Shown here: in pieces, positions 35,202 to 42,154 of the stretch
Layout of the letters: every line of letters begins with the position of its first letter
Numbering within the stretch: the first letter of the stretch is position 1
Assembly (NCBI RefSeq): GCF_002799155.1
Contig: NZ_NERD01000002.1
Coordinates: 3,892,501-3,956,500 of the forward strand
DNA: 64,000 bases
From: Stenotrophomonas maltophilia
Lineage (GTDB): Bacteria > Pseudomonadota > Gammaproteobacteria > Xanthomonadales > Xanthomonadaceae
Reading direction: 5' to 3'
Position numbers and translations under genes: made by a program
Notes under the pieces: model-generated
What the model saw: only the letters and a program-made list of their open reading frames with translations
What the model was told of the DNA's origin: nothing
Database searches by the model: none

Positions 35202-35395
35202 CAGCGCAGCTCCGGGATCGGGCCGGCGTAGCGGGTGATCGGGATCCGCCGCATGCCGTCGCGCCAGACAGTCATCCCGCGCGTCGCGTAGACCACCAGC
35301 GGCTTGATTCCGTAGCCGTAGGCCAGATACCAGCCCGCCTCGGCCACCGGCTCGCTCACAGGGCGCACTTCGACGTTGAAGTGATCGGGGCTCAT
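35201..35395 (-). CDS. Small early protein of unknown function
   Basis: 64 residues: MSPDHFNVEVRPVSEPVAEAGWYLAYGYGIKPLVVYATRGMTVW and so on, mostly beta strands. The PVAEAGWYLAY stretch recalls DUF551-type proteins. It overlaps its neighbours by four bases on the early strand. Confidence 0.58.
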   Translation of the reverse strand: MSPDHFNVEVRPVSEPVAEAGWYLAYGYGIKPLVVYATRGMTVWRDGMRRIPITRYAGPIPELR

Positions 35396-36054
35396 GCGGC
35401 TTTGCCCTCCAGCAGCGCGACGACCTCAGCCAGGCGCGAACGGGTCCGTTCGTCCGCGGTCGGCGATGCCTCAACGGTTCCGGCCAGCAGCGCCACCGGG
35501 TCGAAGGCCGGAGTGGCGGGCGGAAGGGCCAAGTACTCCTCCACCTGCTCCTTCATGAGCTGGCCAGCGGCCACCGCCTCGCGCAGGACGCTATCCCGAC
35601 CGGACACGTCGCCGCCAAGGGACAGCTGATAGGTGGCGCCCCGGTGCGCAGCGCGCGCTTCCTTCACCAACCGGGTGTAGACCTCCAGGAATGCCGGCCG
35701 GGCAGCGATCTTGTCGCCCGCCTGCACCAGCGGCAGCGCCGCCGCCCACGCATCTCGGGTCTGCTCAGTCCACACCACGGTCGCACCTTCGTCGGCGGCA
35801 CGGATCGCGTTGGCCCAAGCCTCATTCGGTGCCGGGTGGCCGTCCTCGATGCGTTCAAGGATCGCCGCCAGCGAAAGCCGCGCCTTCAGCTCTCGGCGGC
35901 AGGCCGCCAGCGCGCGCTCCAGCATCGGCAGCGGGTACTGCGCCAGATCCGAAACCATGTAGGCGGCGGCGTTCGGGCTGAGCTGGTCGCCAATCACCTC
36001 GGCGGTGGCCACCAGCAGATCGACTAGCCGATCCTGCTCCTGATTACCCAGCAT
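35392..36054 (-). CDS. Replication-associated protein of unknown family
   Basis: 220 residues, following the O-like gene and overlapping it by 11 bp, so it takes the place of lambda P. The N-terminal half is helical (LVDLLVATAEVIGDQLSPNAAAYMVSDLAQYPLPMLERALAACRRELKARLSLAAILERI), a pattern seen in loader or primosome-associated proteins. No Walker motifs are visible, so it is not a DnaC-type ATPase. A helicase-loading role is suggested by position only. Confidence 0.6.
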   Translation of the reverse strand: MLGNQEQDRLVDLLVATAEVIGDQLSPNAAAYMVSDLAQYPLPMLERALAACRRELKARLSLAAILERIEDGHPAPNEAWANAIRAADEGATVVWTEQTRDAWAAALPLVQAGDKIAARPAFLEVYTRLVKEARAAHRGATYQLSLGGDVSGRDSVLREAVAAGQLMKEQVEEYLALPPATPAFDPVALLAGTVEASPTADERTRSRLAEVVALLEGKAA

Positions 36055-36973
36055 GTGCCGCCCTCCTCTGTGCCAGCAGCGCCTTGGCGGCGTCGGCGGC
36101 GCCCAGGTTGGTCTGGGTCTTGTCCGTCTGCCGGGCGGCTTCCTCGGTCACCTGCCGACCGGTGGCCCACTGCGTGCGGTATGCCTCGCACTTCGCCAGC
36201 AGCGCGCCCAGGTCGTGCATGTTCTGCACCACGTAGCGCTCGTTGACAGTCAGGAACCACGCGGCCACCAGCGGCGCCTCGCTGTGGCCGAGCCGCTGCA
36301 CGATCTGCCGGACGTTGGCGTTGACCTTCGCGTTGCGCACCGGCGCCACACCATGGCGGTCGCGGTAAGCGCTGGCGTAGGCCGCCCAGGTGGCTCTGCA
36401 CGCTGCCTGCAGGTCGGTCTCGGAATCCGCCGCCGGCGGCGCGGCCGGCAGGCCCGCCGGAAATGACGGTTCTCCTGACGGTTCATTGAGGGTTATATGA
36501 CGGTTAGGCGGCACGGGGCGCACCCCCAGACCTGCGCCCGGTGCATCCCCCCCTGCATGGGGCGCATCCCCCCCTGCATCGGGCGCACCCCCTGCATGGG
36601 GCGCATCCCCCCCTGCATCGGGCGCACCCCCTGCATGGGGCGCAGCCCCTGCGCCCGGTGCAGTACCTGCTTTTCCAGACTTGCGGCCAGCCTTCGACGG
36701 CGCAGCGGCCTTGTCGAAGTTGGCCGGAGTGACCCTGTAGACCGTGCTGCTGTTGAACCGGCGGTCACGGGTCAGCAGGCCAACGGCCTCCAGATGATCC
36801 ATTGCCGTGCGCACAGCGCGCGCCGACATGCAGCAGCGCGCGGCGATGGTGCCCACCGCCGGCCAGCACACGCCGTCGTCGTTCGCCTGATCAGCCAACG
36901 AGATCAGCACCGCCTTCTGCGTGACGCTCAGGCCCTGTAGCGGCCAGCACTGAGACATGATGATGGTCGACAT
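36044..36973 (-). CDS. Lambda O-like replication initiator with in-gene iterons
   Basis: 309 residues. Residues about 15-85 form a winged helix (TQKAVLISLADQANDDGVCWPAVGTIAARCCMSARAVRTAMDHLEAVGLL), as in phage O/DnaD-type initiators. Residues about 100-150 are a low-complexity Gly/Ala/Pro linker made of repeats (APHAGGAPDAGGD), encoded by the iterons. The C-terminal part (WAAYASAYRDRHGVAPVRNAKVNANVRQIVQRLGHSEAPLVA) is a helical domain probably contacting the partner. Expected to bind its own gene and open the origin. Confidence 0.78.
   Translation of the reverse strand: MSTIIMSQCWPLQGLSVTQKAVLISLADQANDDGVCWPAVGTIAARCCMSARAVRTAMDHLEAVGLLTRDRRFNSSTVYRVTPANFDKAAAPSKAGRKSGKAGTAPGAGAAPHAGGAPDAGGDAPHAGGAPDAGGDAPHAGGDAPGAGLGVRPVPPNRHITLNEPSGEPSFPAGLPAAPPAADSETDLQAACRATWAAYASAYRDRHGVAPVRNAKVNANVRQIVQRLGHSEAPLVAAWFLTVNERYVVQNMHDLGALLAKCEAYRTQWATGRQVTEEAARQTDKTQTNLGAADAAKALLAQRRAAHAG
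36531..36662. repeat. Iterons: candidate phage replication origin inside the O-like gene
   Basis: CTGCATSGGGCGCA occurs five times, at 36553, 36574, 36592, 36613 and 36631, with spacings 21, 18, 21 and 18 bp. CCTGCGCCCGGTGCA flanks the array at 36531-36545 and 36648-36662. Lambda ori has four 18-bp iterons inside O, so this is the equivalent place. Confidence 0.72.
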
Positions 36974-36974
36974 G

Positions 36975-37289
36975 TCAGAGCCCCAGCGTCAGGTTCTCGC
37001 CCGGCGCAACCGGCCACCAGGTGCATGCAGGCTTGCCCGTGGTTGCGCACGGCGCGGTTGGGCCGCGCCAAATGCGTCCCTCGCGGGCCAGCTCAGGCAG
37101 TCGGCGACCCAACATATGGCGATCGAGGCCAGTCAGCGTCGACAGGTGCAGGCTGCTCTGGCCTGGATGGCGGATCACCGCAGCCTCAGCCTTGGCGTGT
37201 TGGACGCGTAGCGCGCCGCTGGCGACAAGTTCGGCAGCAGCGGCATGGCTGGTGTGCGGATCGGTGGAGCGCGCGAGCGTGCTGCTCAT
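36975..37289 (-). CDS. HTH-like early protein
   Basis: 104 residues: MSSTLARSTDPHTSHAAAAELVASGALRVQHAKAEAAVIRHPG, then SLHLSTLTGLDRHMLGRRLPELAREGRIW, a winged-helix-like pattern, then a Gly/Pro-rich end (WWPVAPGENLTLGL). The stop is one base before the O-like gene start. It may be a regulator or replication accessory protein; the family is not recognised. Confidence 0.6.
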   Translation of the reverse strand: MSSTLARSTDPHTSHAAAAELVASGALRVQHAKAEAAVIRHPGQSSLHLSTLTGLDRHMLGRRLPELAREGRIWRGPTAPCATTGKPACTWWPVAPGENLTLGL

Positions 37290-37294
37290 CGGTA

Positions 37295-37486
37295 CTACCT
37301 CGTAGGGTCTTCGGGCCGTTTCAGTCCCTGAAAAGGGACTACTTCGCCGTTGGTTCTCGGGAGCCGGTAGCGGCGCCCAAGTTCGCCGCGTGCCAGCTCT
37401 GTTGCGGCCTCCTCAGGAGTGATCCCCAGCGAGGCCGCGTATTGATCAAGCAGCTTTCGCTGATCGCGCGACAGCTGAATTTCCAT
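37295..37486 (-). CDS. Ribbon-helix-helix-like early protein
   Basis: 63 residues: MEIQLSRDQRKLLDQYAASLGITPEEAATELARGELGRRY. The IQLSRDQRKLLDQYAASLGITPEEAATELA pattern is that of an RHH domain. It lies in the early operon after cro. DNA binding is inferred. Confidence 0.62.
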   Translation of the reverse strand: MEIQLSRDQRKLLDQYAASLGITPEEAATELARGELGRRYRLPRTNGEVVPFQGLKRPEDPTR

Positions 37487-37515
37487 GGACCCTCCCCAGG
37501 GACTCTTTGGGTCCT

Positions 37516-37701
37516 TCAGGCCACATCACGGTCGGGGCTACGCTGTTCCAGCGCGGCGAGGCCGGCCAGCACCAAGTCACGAACGAACACCGCAGGCTGG
37601 CGCCCGTTGAAGTTCGCCGCCGCATCGATCAATGCCTTTTCCGTGTCGTTGAACCGGACCTTGATCGGGTTGTCACGAAGGTTCGAAGGATCTGCGTACA
37701 T
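37516..37701 (-). CDS. Ribbon-helix-helix protein
   Basis: 61 residues: MYADPSNLRDNPIKVRFNDTEKALIDAAANFNGRQPAVFVRDLVLAGLAAL. The IKVRFNDTEKALIDAAANFNGRQPAVFVRDLVLA stretch matches the DUF1778/MobC-like RHH pattern. It is the first gene after the Cro-like gene on the leftward early transcript and might be a second regulator. Confidence 0.7.
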   Translation of the reverse strand: MYADPSNLRDNPIKVRFNDTEKALIDAAANFNGRQPAVFVRDLVLAGLAALEQRSPDRDVA

Positions 37702-37759
37702 ATCCGTATGAGAAGTTCAGGAGGAAGTTGTGGAACGAACTGCTACAGCGCGCGACACG

Positions 37760-38218
37760 TCAGGCCGCATCGACCGGGACAATTCGGTCATGGTCGAAAT
37801 CGGTAGGTGCTACGGGATCGGGCGGCTTCACCTCGCCGCCGAGCAGGCGCTGGATCTGCGGCAGTGCCGGCAAAACGCCCTCTTCCGGCCAAGCCTCGAC
37901 CTCAGCTACGGGAAGCTGGAGCAAGGTCGCGAGGTGCTTGTCGTTTGCGAGGCCGAGCCGGGCGCGCAGCGCGCGCTTGTTCATGCGGCTGTCGACCAAC
38001 TGGCGAAGGGTTGAACCTTCAGCCGGACTGCCCTGGAGGAACCTGCTCGAATGCAACTTAAGCAACGCAAAGGCACTCGCCGCTCGAGGCGACTGTGATC
38101 GTCCCGTGGCGAGATCACCCACGGTCGACCCAGCTGCGCCGATCGCCTCGCCGATCTGGGCATACGTCATACCCACCGACTGAAGCTCACCAATGATGGA
38201 AGCCCAAGATTTGTCCAT
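37760..38218 (-). CDS. Cro-like regulator with two HTH-like regions
   Basis: 152 residues from ATG 38218 (MDKSWASIIGELQSVGMTYAQIGEAIGAAGSTVGDLATGR). The first HTH covers about residues 5-45. A second HTH-like region follows at about residues 75-130 (MNKRALRARLGLANDKHLATLLQLPVAEVEAW, then LPALPQIQRLLGG). The gene is divergent from the S24 repressor gene across three operator copies, the position of cro. It would start the leftward early genes. Confidence 0.72.
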   Translation of the reverse strand: MDKSWASIIGELQSVGMTYAQIGEAIGAAGSTVGDLATGRSQSPRAASAFALLKLHSSRFLQGSPAEGSTLRQLVDSRMNKRALRARLGLANDKHLATLLQLPVAEVEAWPEEGVLPALPQIQRLLGGEVKPPDPVAPTDFDHDRIVPVDAA

Positions 38219-38229
38219 GCCGGCCACAC

Positions 38230-38280
38230 TACGGTATTCCGTAGCATCAAGTCAACGGCATTCCGTTACGGAGTTCCGTT
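38230..38280. promoter_or_regulatory. Three tandem operators between cro-like and repressor genes
   Basis: TACGGTATTCCGTA (38230-38243), AACGGCATTCCGTT (38254-38267) and TACGGAGTTCCGTT (38267-38280) share the palindromic consensus TACGGNATTCCGTA. They fill the 73-bp gap between the divergent starts at 38218 and 38292. Confidence 0.82.
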
Positions 38281-38291
38281 CAAATGATGGG

Positions 38292-38966
38292 ATGGAGACT
38301 ATCGGCACAAGAATTCGCGCAGAGCGCGAAGCCCAGGGGATCAGTCGCGGGGAACTGGCAAAGTTCGCCGGCATCGCGCCGACCACCCTTTCCAATCTTG
38401 AATTGGGCCTATCGAAGTCCAGCACCGCCCTACACAAGATCGCCGCTCGACTCGGTGTCCATGCCGATTGGCTGGAAACCGGACGCGGCCCCAAGGGTGA
38501 CCGTGGGGCTCCAGTCGCATCGTTCTCGGAGACTGAGACGCCCCCGGGCTATGTTCGCTTCGACTTGTTTGAAGGGGGTGCAGGGATGGGTGCAGGGCTG
38601 GTCAACCAGGACTACCCGGAGGTAGTGAAGACCATCGAGGTCGCCGAGTGGGAGGTCCGCCGGAAGCTCGGATACCTACCTAAGCCTGGCAGGATCCAGA
38701 TCATCACCGGCCGCGGGCCATCGATGCGGCCCAAGCTCGAAGACGGCGACATTGTCTGGATCGATACCAGCTGCAACTACTTCGACGGCGACGACTACTA
38801 CCTGATCAACATCGGGGGCGAGACCCAGATCAAGATGCTGCAGAAGCGTGGCGACGGTCTCTACGTTGTAAGTGTCAACACCGACTTCCCAGCCTATAGG
38901 CCGGATCCTGGCGATGTGAGCATCCTTGGCAAGGCGCTGATCCACGCAGGGCTGCGGAAGTTCTGA
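38292..38966 (+). CDS. CI-like repressor with S24 self-cleavage domain
   Basis: 224 residues from ATG 38292 (METIGTRIRAEREAQGISRGELA). Residues 1-60 are an XRE-type HTH (LAKFAGIAPTTLSNLELGLS). The C-terminal S24/LexA-like domain has Ser144 in GPSMRPKL and Lys181 in TQIKMLQ, with a likely Ala97-Gly98 cleavage bond (GGAGMG). It maintains lysogeny and should be cleaved after DNA damage with RecA*. No good ribosome-binding site is seen. A terminator follows at 39013. Confidence 0.92.
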   Translation: METIGTRIRAEREAQGISRGELAKFAGIAPTTLSNLELGLSKSSTALHKIAARLGVHADWLETGRGPKGDRGAPVASFSETETPPGYVRFDLFEGGAGMGAGLVNQDYPEVVKTIEVAEWEVRRKLGYLPKPGRIQIITGRGPSMRPKLEDGDIVWIDTSCNYFDGDDYYLINIGGETQIKMLQKRGDGLYVVSVNTDFPAYRPDPGDVSILGKALIHAGLRKF

Positions 38967-39012
38967 GGTCGCAACAGGCTGCCACTATCGTCCCAATCTG
39001 GGACAACAAAAA

Positions 39013-39037
39013 AGCCCCGCCGGAGCGGGGCTTTCTT
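39013..39037 (+). terminator. Terminator after the repressor gene
   Basis: AGCCCCGC-CGGA-GCGGGGCT is followed by TTCTT, and runs of A precede the stem, so it can serve both the repressor gene and the convergent 39058-39435 gene. Confidence 0.85.
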
Positions 39038-39057
39038 CCCAGCGACAAGCAAGGCGA

Positions 39058-39435
39058 TTACGTCGCAGCCTTCAATAGCGGTTCCAGCATGTTCTGAAGA
39101 ACCCAGCTCAAGATACCCACAACGGCCGCTCCCACCGGAATCGTGATGGAGGCTATCGCCACCCACATCTTCACGGTAGTAGGCATATGAGTGATGCGCT
39201 CCTTGATCGTCGCAACATCGATTTCGACCGCACGGAGACGGTCGTCGAACTTTGAAAAATCAGTCATAGGTTGCGGACCCGAACTCGACACGGGTGTTTC
39301 CAACGTCTTCAGAATGGGGGCCGACGGGCTTACTCTAACAACTACCGTTCTCAGCCCGTCCGGAGAAGACGACACGATGGCTGCTGGAAACTGAACAACG
39401 AAGTCCAGACCACCAGCCTTGTCTACGCCGGACAC
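39058..39435 (-). CDS. Membrane-anchored protein in the immunity region
   Basis: 125 residues from GTG 39435, two bases after the upstream stop, or 69 residues from ATG 39267 (MTDFSKFDDRLRAVEIDVATIKERI). The end holds a helical segment, then one membrane helix (MWVAIASITIPVGAAVVGILSWVL). The topology (coiled coil plus C-terminal membrane helix) resembles XhlA-like proteins. It is transcribed towards the repressor gene. It may act in exclusion or lysis; this is undecided. Confidence 0.6.
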   Translation of the reverse strand: MSGVDKAGGLDFVVQFPAAIVSSSPDGLRTVVVRVSPSAPILKTLETPVSSSGPQPMTDFSKFDDRLRAVEIDVATIKERITHMPTTVKMWVAIASITIPVGAAVVGILSWVLQNMLEPLLKAAT

Positions 39436-39437
39436 CG

Positions 39438-39785
39438 TTAAGGTTCCGTGCCGTGCTTGGCTATTGCGGCTTCACGCGCCGCTAGGGACTGCTTAAGTGA
39501 GTCCCGCATCTTGCACATCGCGTCGCAGAATTCGTCGAACTTAGCCACTGGGATGAGAACCGTTGCAACGTCCTCCCGGAAGGCCTCCGTTTCGTTGCCC
39601 TCGGCCTTAAGGCGAGCGACCTGAATTCCGTCTTGAACAAAGATCTCTTGCTCGAAATTCTCCTGCAGCATGCGCAGACCCTCGCGCCAGTACTGGATAT
39701 GCACATATCCGTCCGGGCTAGGGCCAGCCAGCGCGATTCCAGTCGCCATGGCGCTGGTAAACGCGGGGTGCTGCACGTGCTTCAT
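39438..39785 (-). CDS. Unknown protein in the immunity region
   Basis: 115 residues from ATG 39785 with AAGGTG upstream: MKHVQHPAFTSAMATGIALAGPSPDGYVHIQYWREGLRMLQENF. Helix and strand alternate (VQDGIQVARLKAEGNETEAF, DVATVLIPVAKFDEFCDAMCKMRDSLKQSL). It is probably co-translated with the next gene. The base composition is lower in GC than the structural genes. No family recognised; a role in immunity or host takeover is possible. Confidence 0.62.
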   Translation of the reverse strand: MKHVQHPAFTSAMATGIALAGPSPDGYVHIQYWREGLRMLQENFEQEIFVQDGIQVARLKAEGNETEAFREDVATVLIPVAKFDEFCDAMCKMRDSLKQSLAAREAAIAKHGTEP

Positions 39786-39977
39786 CGTCACCTTACTCAA
39801 GCCATTCCCCTGTCGTCCGCCCGTCCTGGGCAGCCGAATCATATAGGTGTGTGCCTATTGCAGTCATTAGTACTGCTACTACTGCCCAAGGAGCAGCATC
39901 CCAGCCTGGCTCAGCCGTGTCACTTGCAGGGGCGGACGAGCCATTCATGAACCCAATTCCGTAGGTTCATAATTTTC

Positions 39978-40020
39978 TACGGAATTCCGTTTGACAAGGT
40001 ATTACGGTATTCCGTAGTCT
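39978..40020 (+). promoter_or_regulatory. Repressor-controlled rightward promoter
   Basis: TTGACA (39991-39996) and TAGTCT (40015-40020), 18 bp apart, are covered by the operators TACGGAATTCCGT (39978-39990) and TACGGTATTCCGTA (40003-40016). A half-site AATTCCGTAG is at about 39955-39964. It should drive the 40074-45828 block. The 39786-40073 gap has no gene. Confidence 0.8.
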
Positions 40021-40073
40021 ACATCCTGTCGCCCAACATCACCCCATCCCGGGGCCAGGCGCAGGAGATCAGC

Positions 40074-40265
40074 ATGGCCACCCTTTCCCTCGGCGTCCGC
40101 CAGTCGACGCCAACCGTCGCCGCCGACAGCCTCAACGCCAAGGTGGTTTCCGACCTGGGCGCTGCCCGCCTCCTTCAGTCCGCTGACGAAGCCGAGCACT
40201 ATGCCGGCCAGCTGCTGGAAGCCGCCAAGCAGCTGCGCGCCGCGCAGCAGGGCGCCGCCGCATGA
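40074..40265 (+). CDS. First gene of the rightward block, unknown
   Basis: 63 residues: MATLSLGVRQSTPTVAADSLNAKVVSDLGAARLLQSADEAEHYAGQLLEAAKQL. Helical, with a good AGGAGA site. It directly follows the operator-covered promoter, so it should be expressed on induction. Function unknown. Confidence 0.62.
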   Translation: MATLSLGVRQSTPTVAADSLNAKVVSDLGAARLLQSADEAEHYAGQLLEAAKQLRAAQQGAAA

Positions 40266-40477
40266 GCGCTACCCTCGCCCGCCACTCCAACGCTCAGCGC
40301 GCGGCCGCCGCCGCAGGCATCGTCGCCCGCGCCGGGCGCCGCTGGGGCCTCCTCCCCTACCAGGTCGTCATCGCCTCCAGCATCGCCGCCAATGCCGTCC
40401 TGCGGCACGGCCAGAGCGCTGCAGGCGTAGTCGCCGCCGTCCGCCGTGCAGCGCGCGCCAAAGGCGGTGCTGCATGA
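40262..40477 (+). CDS. Small alanine/arginine-rich protein
   Basis: 71 residues: MSATLARHSNAQRAAAAAGIVARAGRRWGLLPYQVVIASSIAANAVLRHG. It overlaps both neighbours by four bases. Basic and helical. Its last codons, encoding AKGGAA, resemble the end of the next gene (GKGGAA) at the DNA level, which hints at a past duplication. Confidence 0.6.
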   Translation: MSATLARHSNAQRAAAAAGIVARAGRRWGLLPYQVVIASSIAANAVLRHGQSAAGVVAAVRRAARAKGGAA

Positions 40478-40737
40478 GCGCCGCTGCTGAAGTGCTGGCG
40501 GCGAAGCTGGCCGGCCGCTGTGCAAACGGCCTCGAGCGGGGACAGGGCACCAACCTGCATGCGATCCCGTCCGCGCAGGTGCGGCGTCATGGTGGATATG
40601 TCGAAGCCACCGGCAAGGCCCTATGCGGGGCAGCGCCAGGGCGCCGTTCCGTGGGCTGGACCGCCTGCGAATCGCATCCTGTGACCTGCCCTCGCTGCCA
40701 ACGCGCCCTGGCGCGTGGCAAAGGCGGTGCTGCATGA
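40474..40737 (+). CDS. Small zinc-ribbon-like protein
   Basis: 87 residues: MSAAAEVLAAKLAGRCANGLERGQG, with CESHPVTCPRCQRALARGKGGAA at the end. The four cysteines (CAN, CGA, CESHPVTCPRC) could bind zinc. It is ATGA-coupled to its neighbours. No family recognised. Confidence 0.6.
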   Translation: MSAAAEVLAAKLAGRCANGLERGQGTNLHAIPSAQVRRHGGYVEATGKALCGAAPGRRSVGWTACESHPVTCPRCQRALARGKGGAA

Positions 40738-41069
40738 GCCGCAAGTATAGAAACGAGCTGCCGCAGCTCGACACAGCACTGTCGGCTTTGGAGCGGGCCG
40801 CCCGCGAGGCATTCGGTGTCGCACAGGATGACTATCCCCCCGGCGCCAGCTGCATCGTCCGTTCCCAGCGCTACGGCCATCCCGTTGTCGAACGCGTGGC
40901 GCTGATCGTCAGCACGGCCGTGGATCTGCACATCGGCATCGATGGCGAGCCCTGGGCCTCGGTCAGCATCCGGACAAGGAACCTCAAAACCGGAAAGCAC
41001 CGCGTCTTCTATCCATCCGTAGAGGTCGCCGGGCGGCCCAGCCTACGCGCCATGGCTGGTGCCGAATGA
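40734..41069 (+). CDS. Unknown protein of the rightward block
   Basis: 111 residues: MSRKYRNELPQLDTALSALERAAREAFGVAQDDYPPGASCIV, then beta strands (VVERVALIVSTAVDLHIGIDGEPWASVSIRTRNLKTGKHRVFYPSVEV). ATGA-coupled on both sides. No family recognised. Confidence 0.6.
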   Translation: MSRKYRNELPQLDTALSALERAAREAFGVAQDDYPPGASCIVRSQRYGHPVVERVALIVSTAVDLHIGIDGEPWASVSIRTRNLKTGKHRVFYPSVEVAGRPSLRAMAGAE

Positions 41070-41242
41070 CCGATCCCGACTTCTTCGCCGCCATGGCCGT
41101 CGGCATCCCGCCCATCACCCCGCCAATCCGTATCGGCCTCGACCTGGCCGCCGGCACCGACACAACCGTCGTGGCCGAGGTCGCGGCCGACGGAACGATC
41201 ACCCGAATGACCACCCTCCAGAAGGAACAGAGCAATGGATAA
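41066..41242 (+). CDS. 58-residue protein recovered from start/stop overlaps
   Basis: ATG 41066 overlaps the previous stop (ATGA), and the TAA at 41240 lies inside the next gene. MTDPDFFAAMAVGIPPITPPIRIGLDLAAGTDTTVVAEVA is followed by TITRMTTLQKEQSNG. The coupling and the reading-frame continuity support it. Unknown function. Confidence 0.6.
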   Translation: MTDPDFFAAMAVGIPPITPPIRIGLDLAAGTDTTVVAEVAADGTITRMTTLQKEQSNG

Positions 41243-41615
41243 GCCCACCTACAGCTGGTCCAGCAACTGCGACACCTACACCGGCGACTTTGGTTCGATC
41301 GATGAGGCCGTGCAGGACGCTTTTGACAGCGGGGTCGACGCCGAGGGCGTGAATGTCGGCGAGAACAACTATGTCGATGCCAGCCGCTTGGTCGATGTTG
41401 ACCACCTGATCGACCAGCTGCAGGACGCCATGTTCCAGATCGTCGGCGAGGCCGCAGACGCGTTCCTGACTAGCGTTTCCGCCGAGAAGAAGGCCGAGCT
41501 GGCGGAGCTTACCGGGGCGTGGGTGCGTAGCGCGGACAGTGCCGTCTACTGGGAAGTGGACAACCCCAGCTTCCACCGGTTCGCCGACTACGGCCTGGTC
41601 AGGGAGAGCGAGTAA
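41235..41615 (+). CDS. Acidic protein of unknown function
   Basis: 126 residues, strongly acidic: MDKPTYSWSSNCDTYTGDFGSIDEAVQDAFDSGVDAEGVNVGENNYVDASRLVDVDHLIDQLQDAM. The acidic character is like that of some phage anti-host proteins and DNA mimics, but this cannot be concluded from sequence. The start lies inside the previous gene, and its stop overlaps the next start by one base. Confidence 0.6.
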   Translation: MDKPTYSWSSNCDTYTGDFGSIDEAVQDAFDSGVDAEGVNVGENNYVDASRLVDVDHLIDQLQDAMFQIVGEAADAFLTSVSAEKKAELAELTGAWVRSADSAVYWEVDNPSFHRFADYGLVRESE

Positions 41616-41857
41616 TGCGCCACCTGGCCCTGCCCTTCTACTGCGCCGTCGTCGTCGCCCTCCTGCTGGCGCTGCTCGCGCGCGCCATCTACACCGATGC
41701 CGGCTCCCTCCTCCCGCCCTTTGGTGCTGGCGTTGTCTTCTTCACCTGGTGCGGCGTGCGCGACCTGCGGCGCAACTGGCCCGCGTTCCGCGACGAAATG
41801 CGCCAGCGCTCGGCAGAGCGAGCGCGCACACCGCTGCCCGCCGACGACACCCACTGA
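41615..41857 (+). CDS. Small membrane protein
   Basis: 80 residues. Two hydrophobic segments: ALPFYCAVVVALLLALLARAIY and LLPPFGAGVVFFTWCGV, then a basic amphipathic end (RQRSAERARTPL). Probably an inner-membrane protein. Function unknown. Confidence 0.65.
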   Translation: MRHLALPFYCAVVVALLLALLARAIYTDAGSLLPPFGAGVVFFTWCGVRDLRRNWPAFRDEMRQRSAERARTPLPADDTH

Positions 41858-41890
41858 CCCCCTGCCCTGCGCTCTCCCCCTGTAGCGCAG

Positions 41891-41913
41891 GGAACCCGCG
41901 CCGGCCGGGTTCC
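41891..41913 (+). terminator. Possible hairpin terminator in the rightward block
   Basis: GGAACCCG (41891-41898) pairs with CGGGTTCC (41906-41913) with a 7-nt loop. There is no T tract, so it may only pause transcription or be an RNA structure between genes. Confidence 0.35.
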
Positions 41914-41944
41914 AACAGCCGGCAACCCATTCCAGGAGTCCAGC

Positions 41945-42154
41945 GTGCGTAACCAGCTCGACATCTTCGATCACGACCCAGCCCGCATGGCAGCGGCCAA
42001 CCGCGCCGCCGCCGAACACGCGCTGCACGACGTGCAGTTCACCGAGGCAGAGCGGGAGGAGCGCGCCGCTCACTACATCGGCGAGGTCGAACGCTGGGAA
42101 CACCTCGCCGCGCACAGCGCGCGCTCCACCAACAGCAAGGACATGCAGGCATGA
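41945..42154 (+). CDS. Small acidic helical protein
   Basis: 69 residues from GTG 41945 with AGGAG upstream: MRNQLDIFDHDPARMAAANRAAAEHALHDVQFTEAEREERAAHYIGEVERWEHLAAH. It overlaps the next gene (ATGA). Helical; no family recognised. Confidence 0.62.
   Translation: MRNQLDIFDHDPARMAAANRAAAEHALHDVQFTEAEREERAAHYIGEVERWEHLAAHSARSTNSKDMQA

Noticed and set aside
36541..36660. CRISPR array
   Set aside because: The repeats are 14 bp with 4-7 bp between them and lie inside a coding frame; there are no spacers of CRISPR length.
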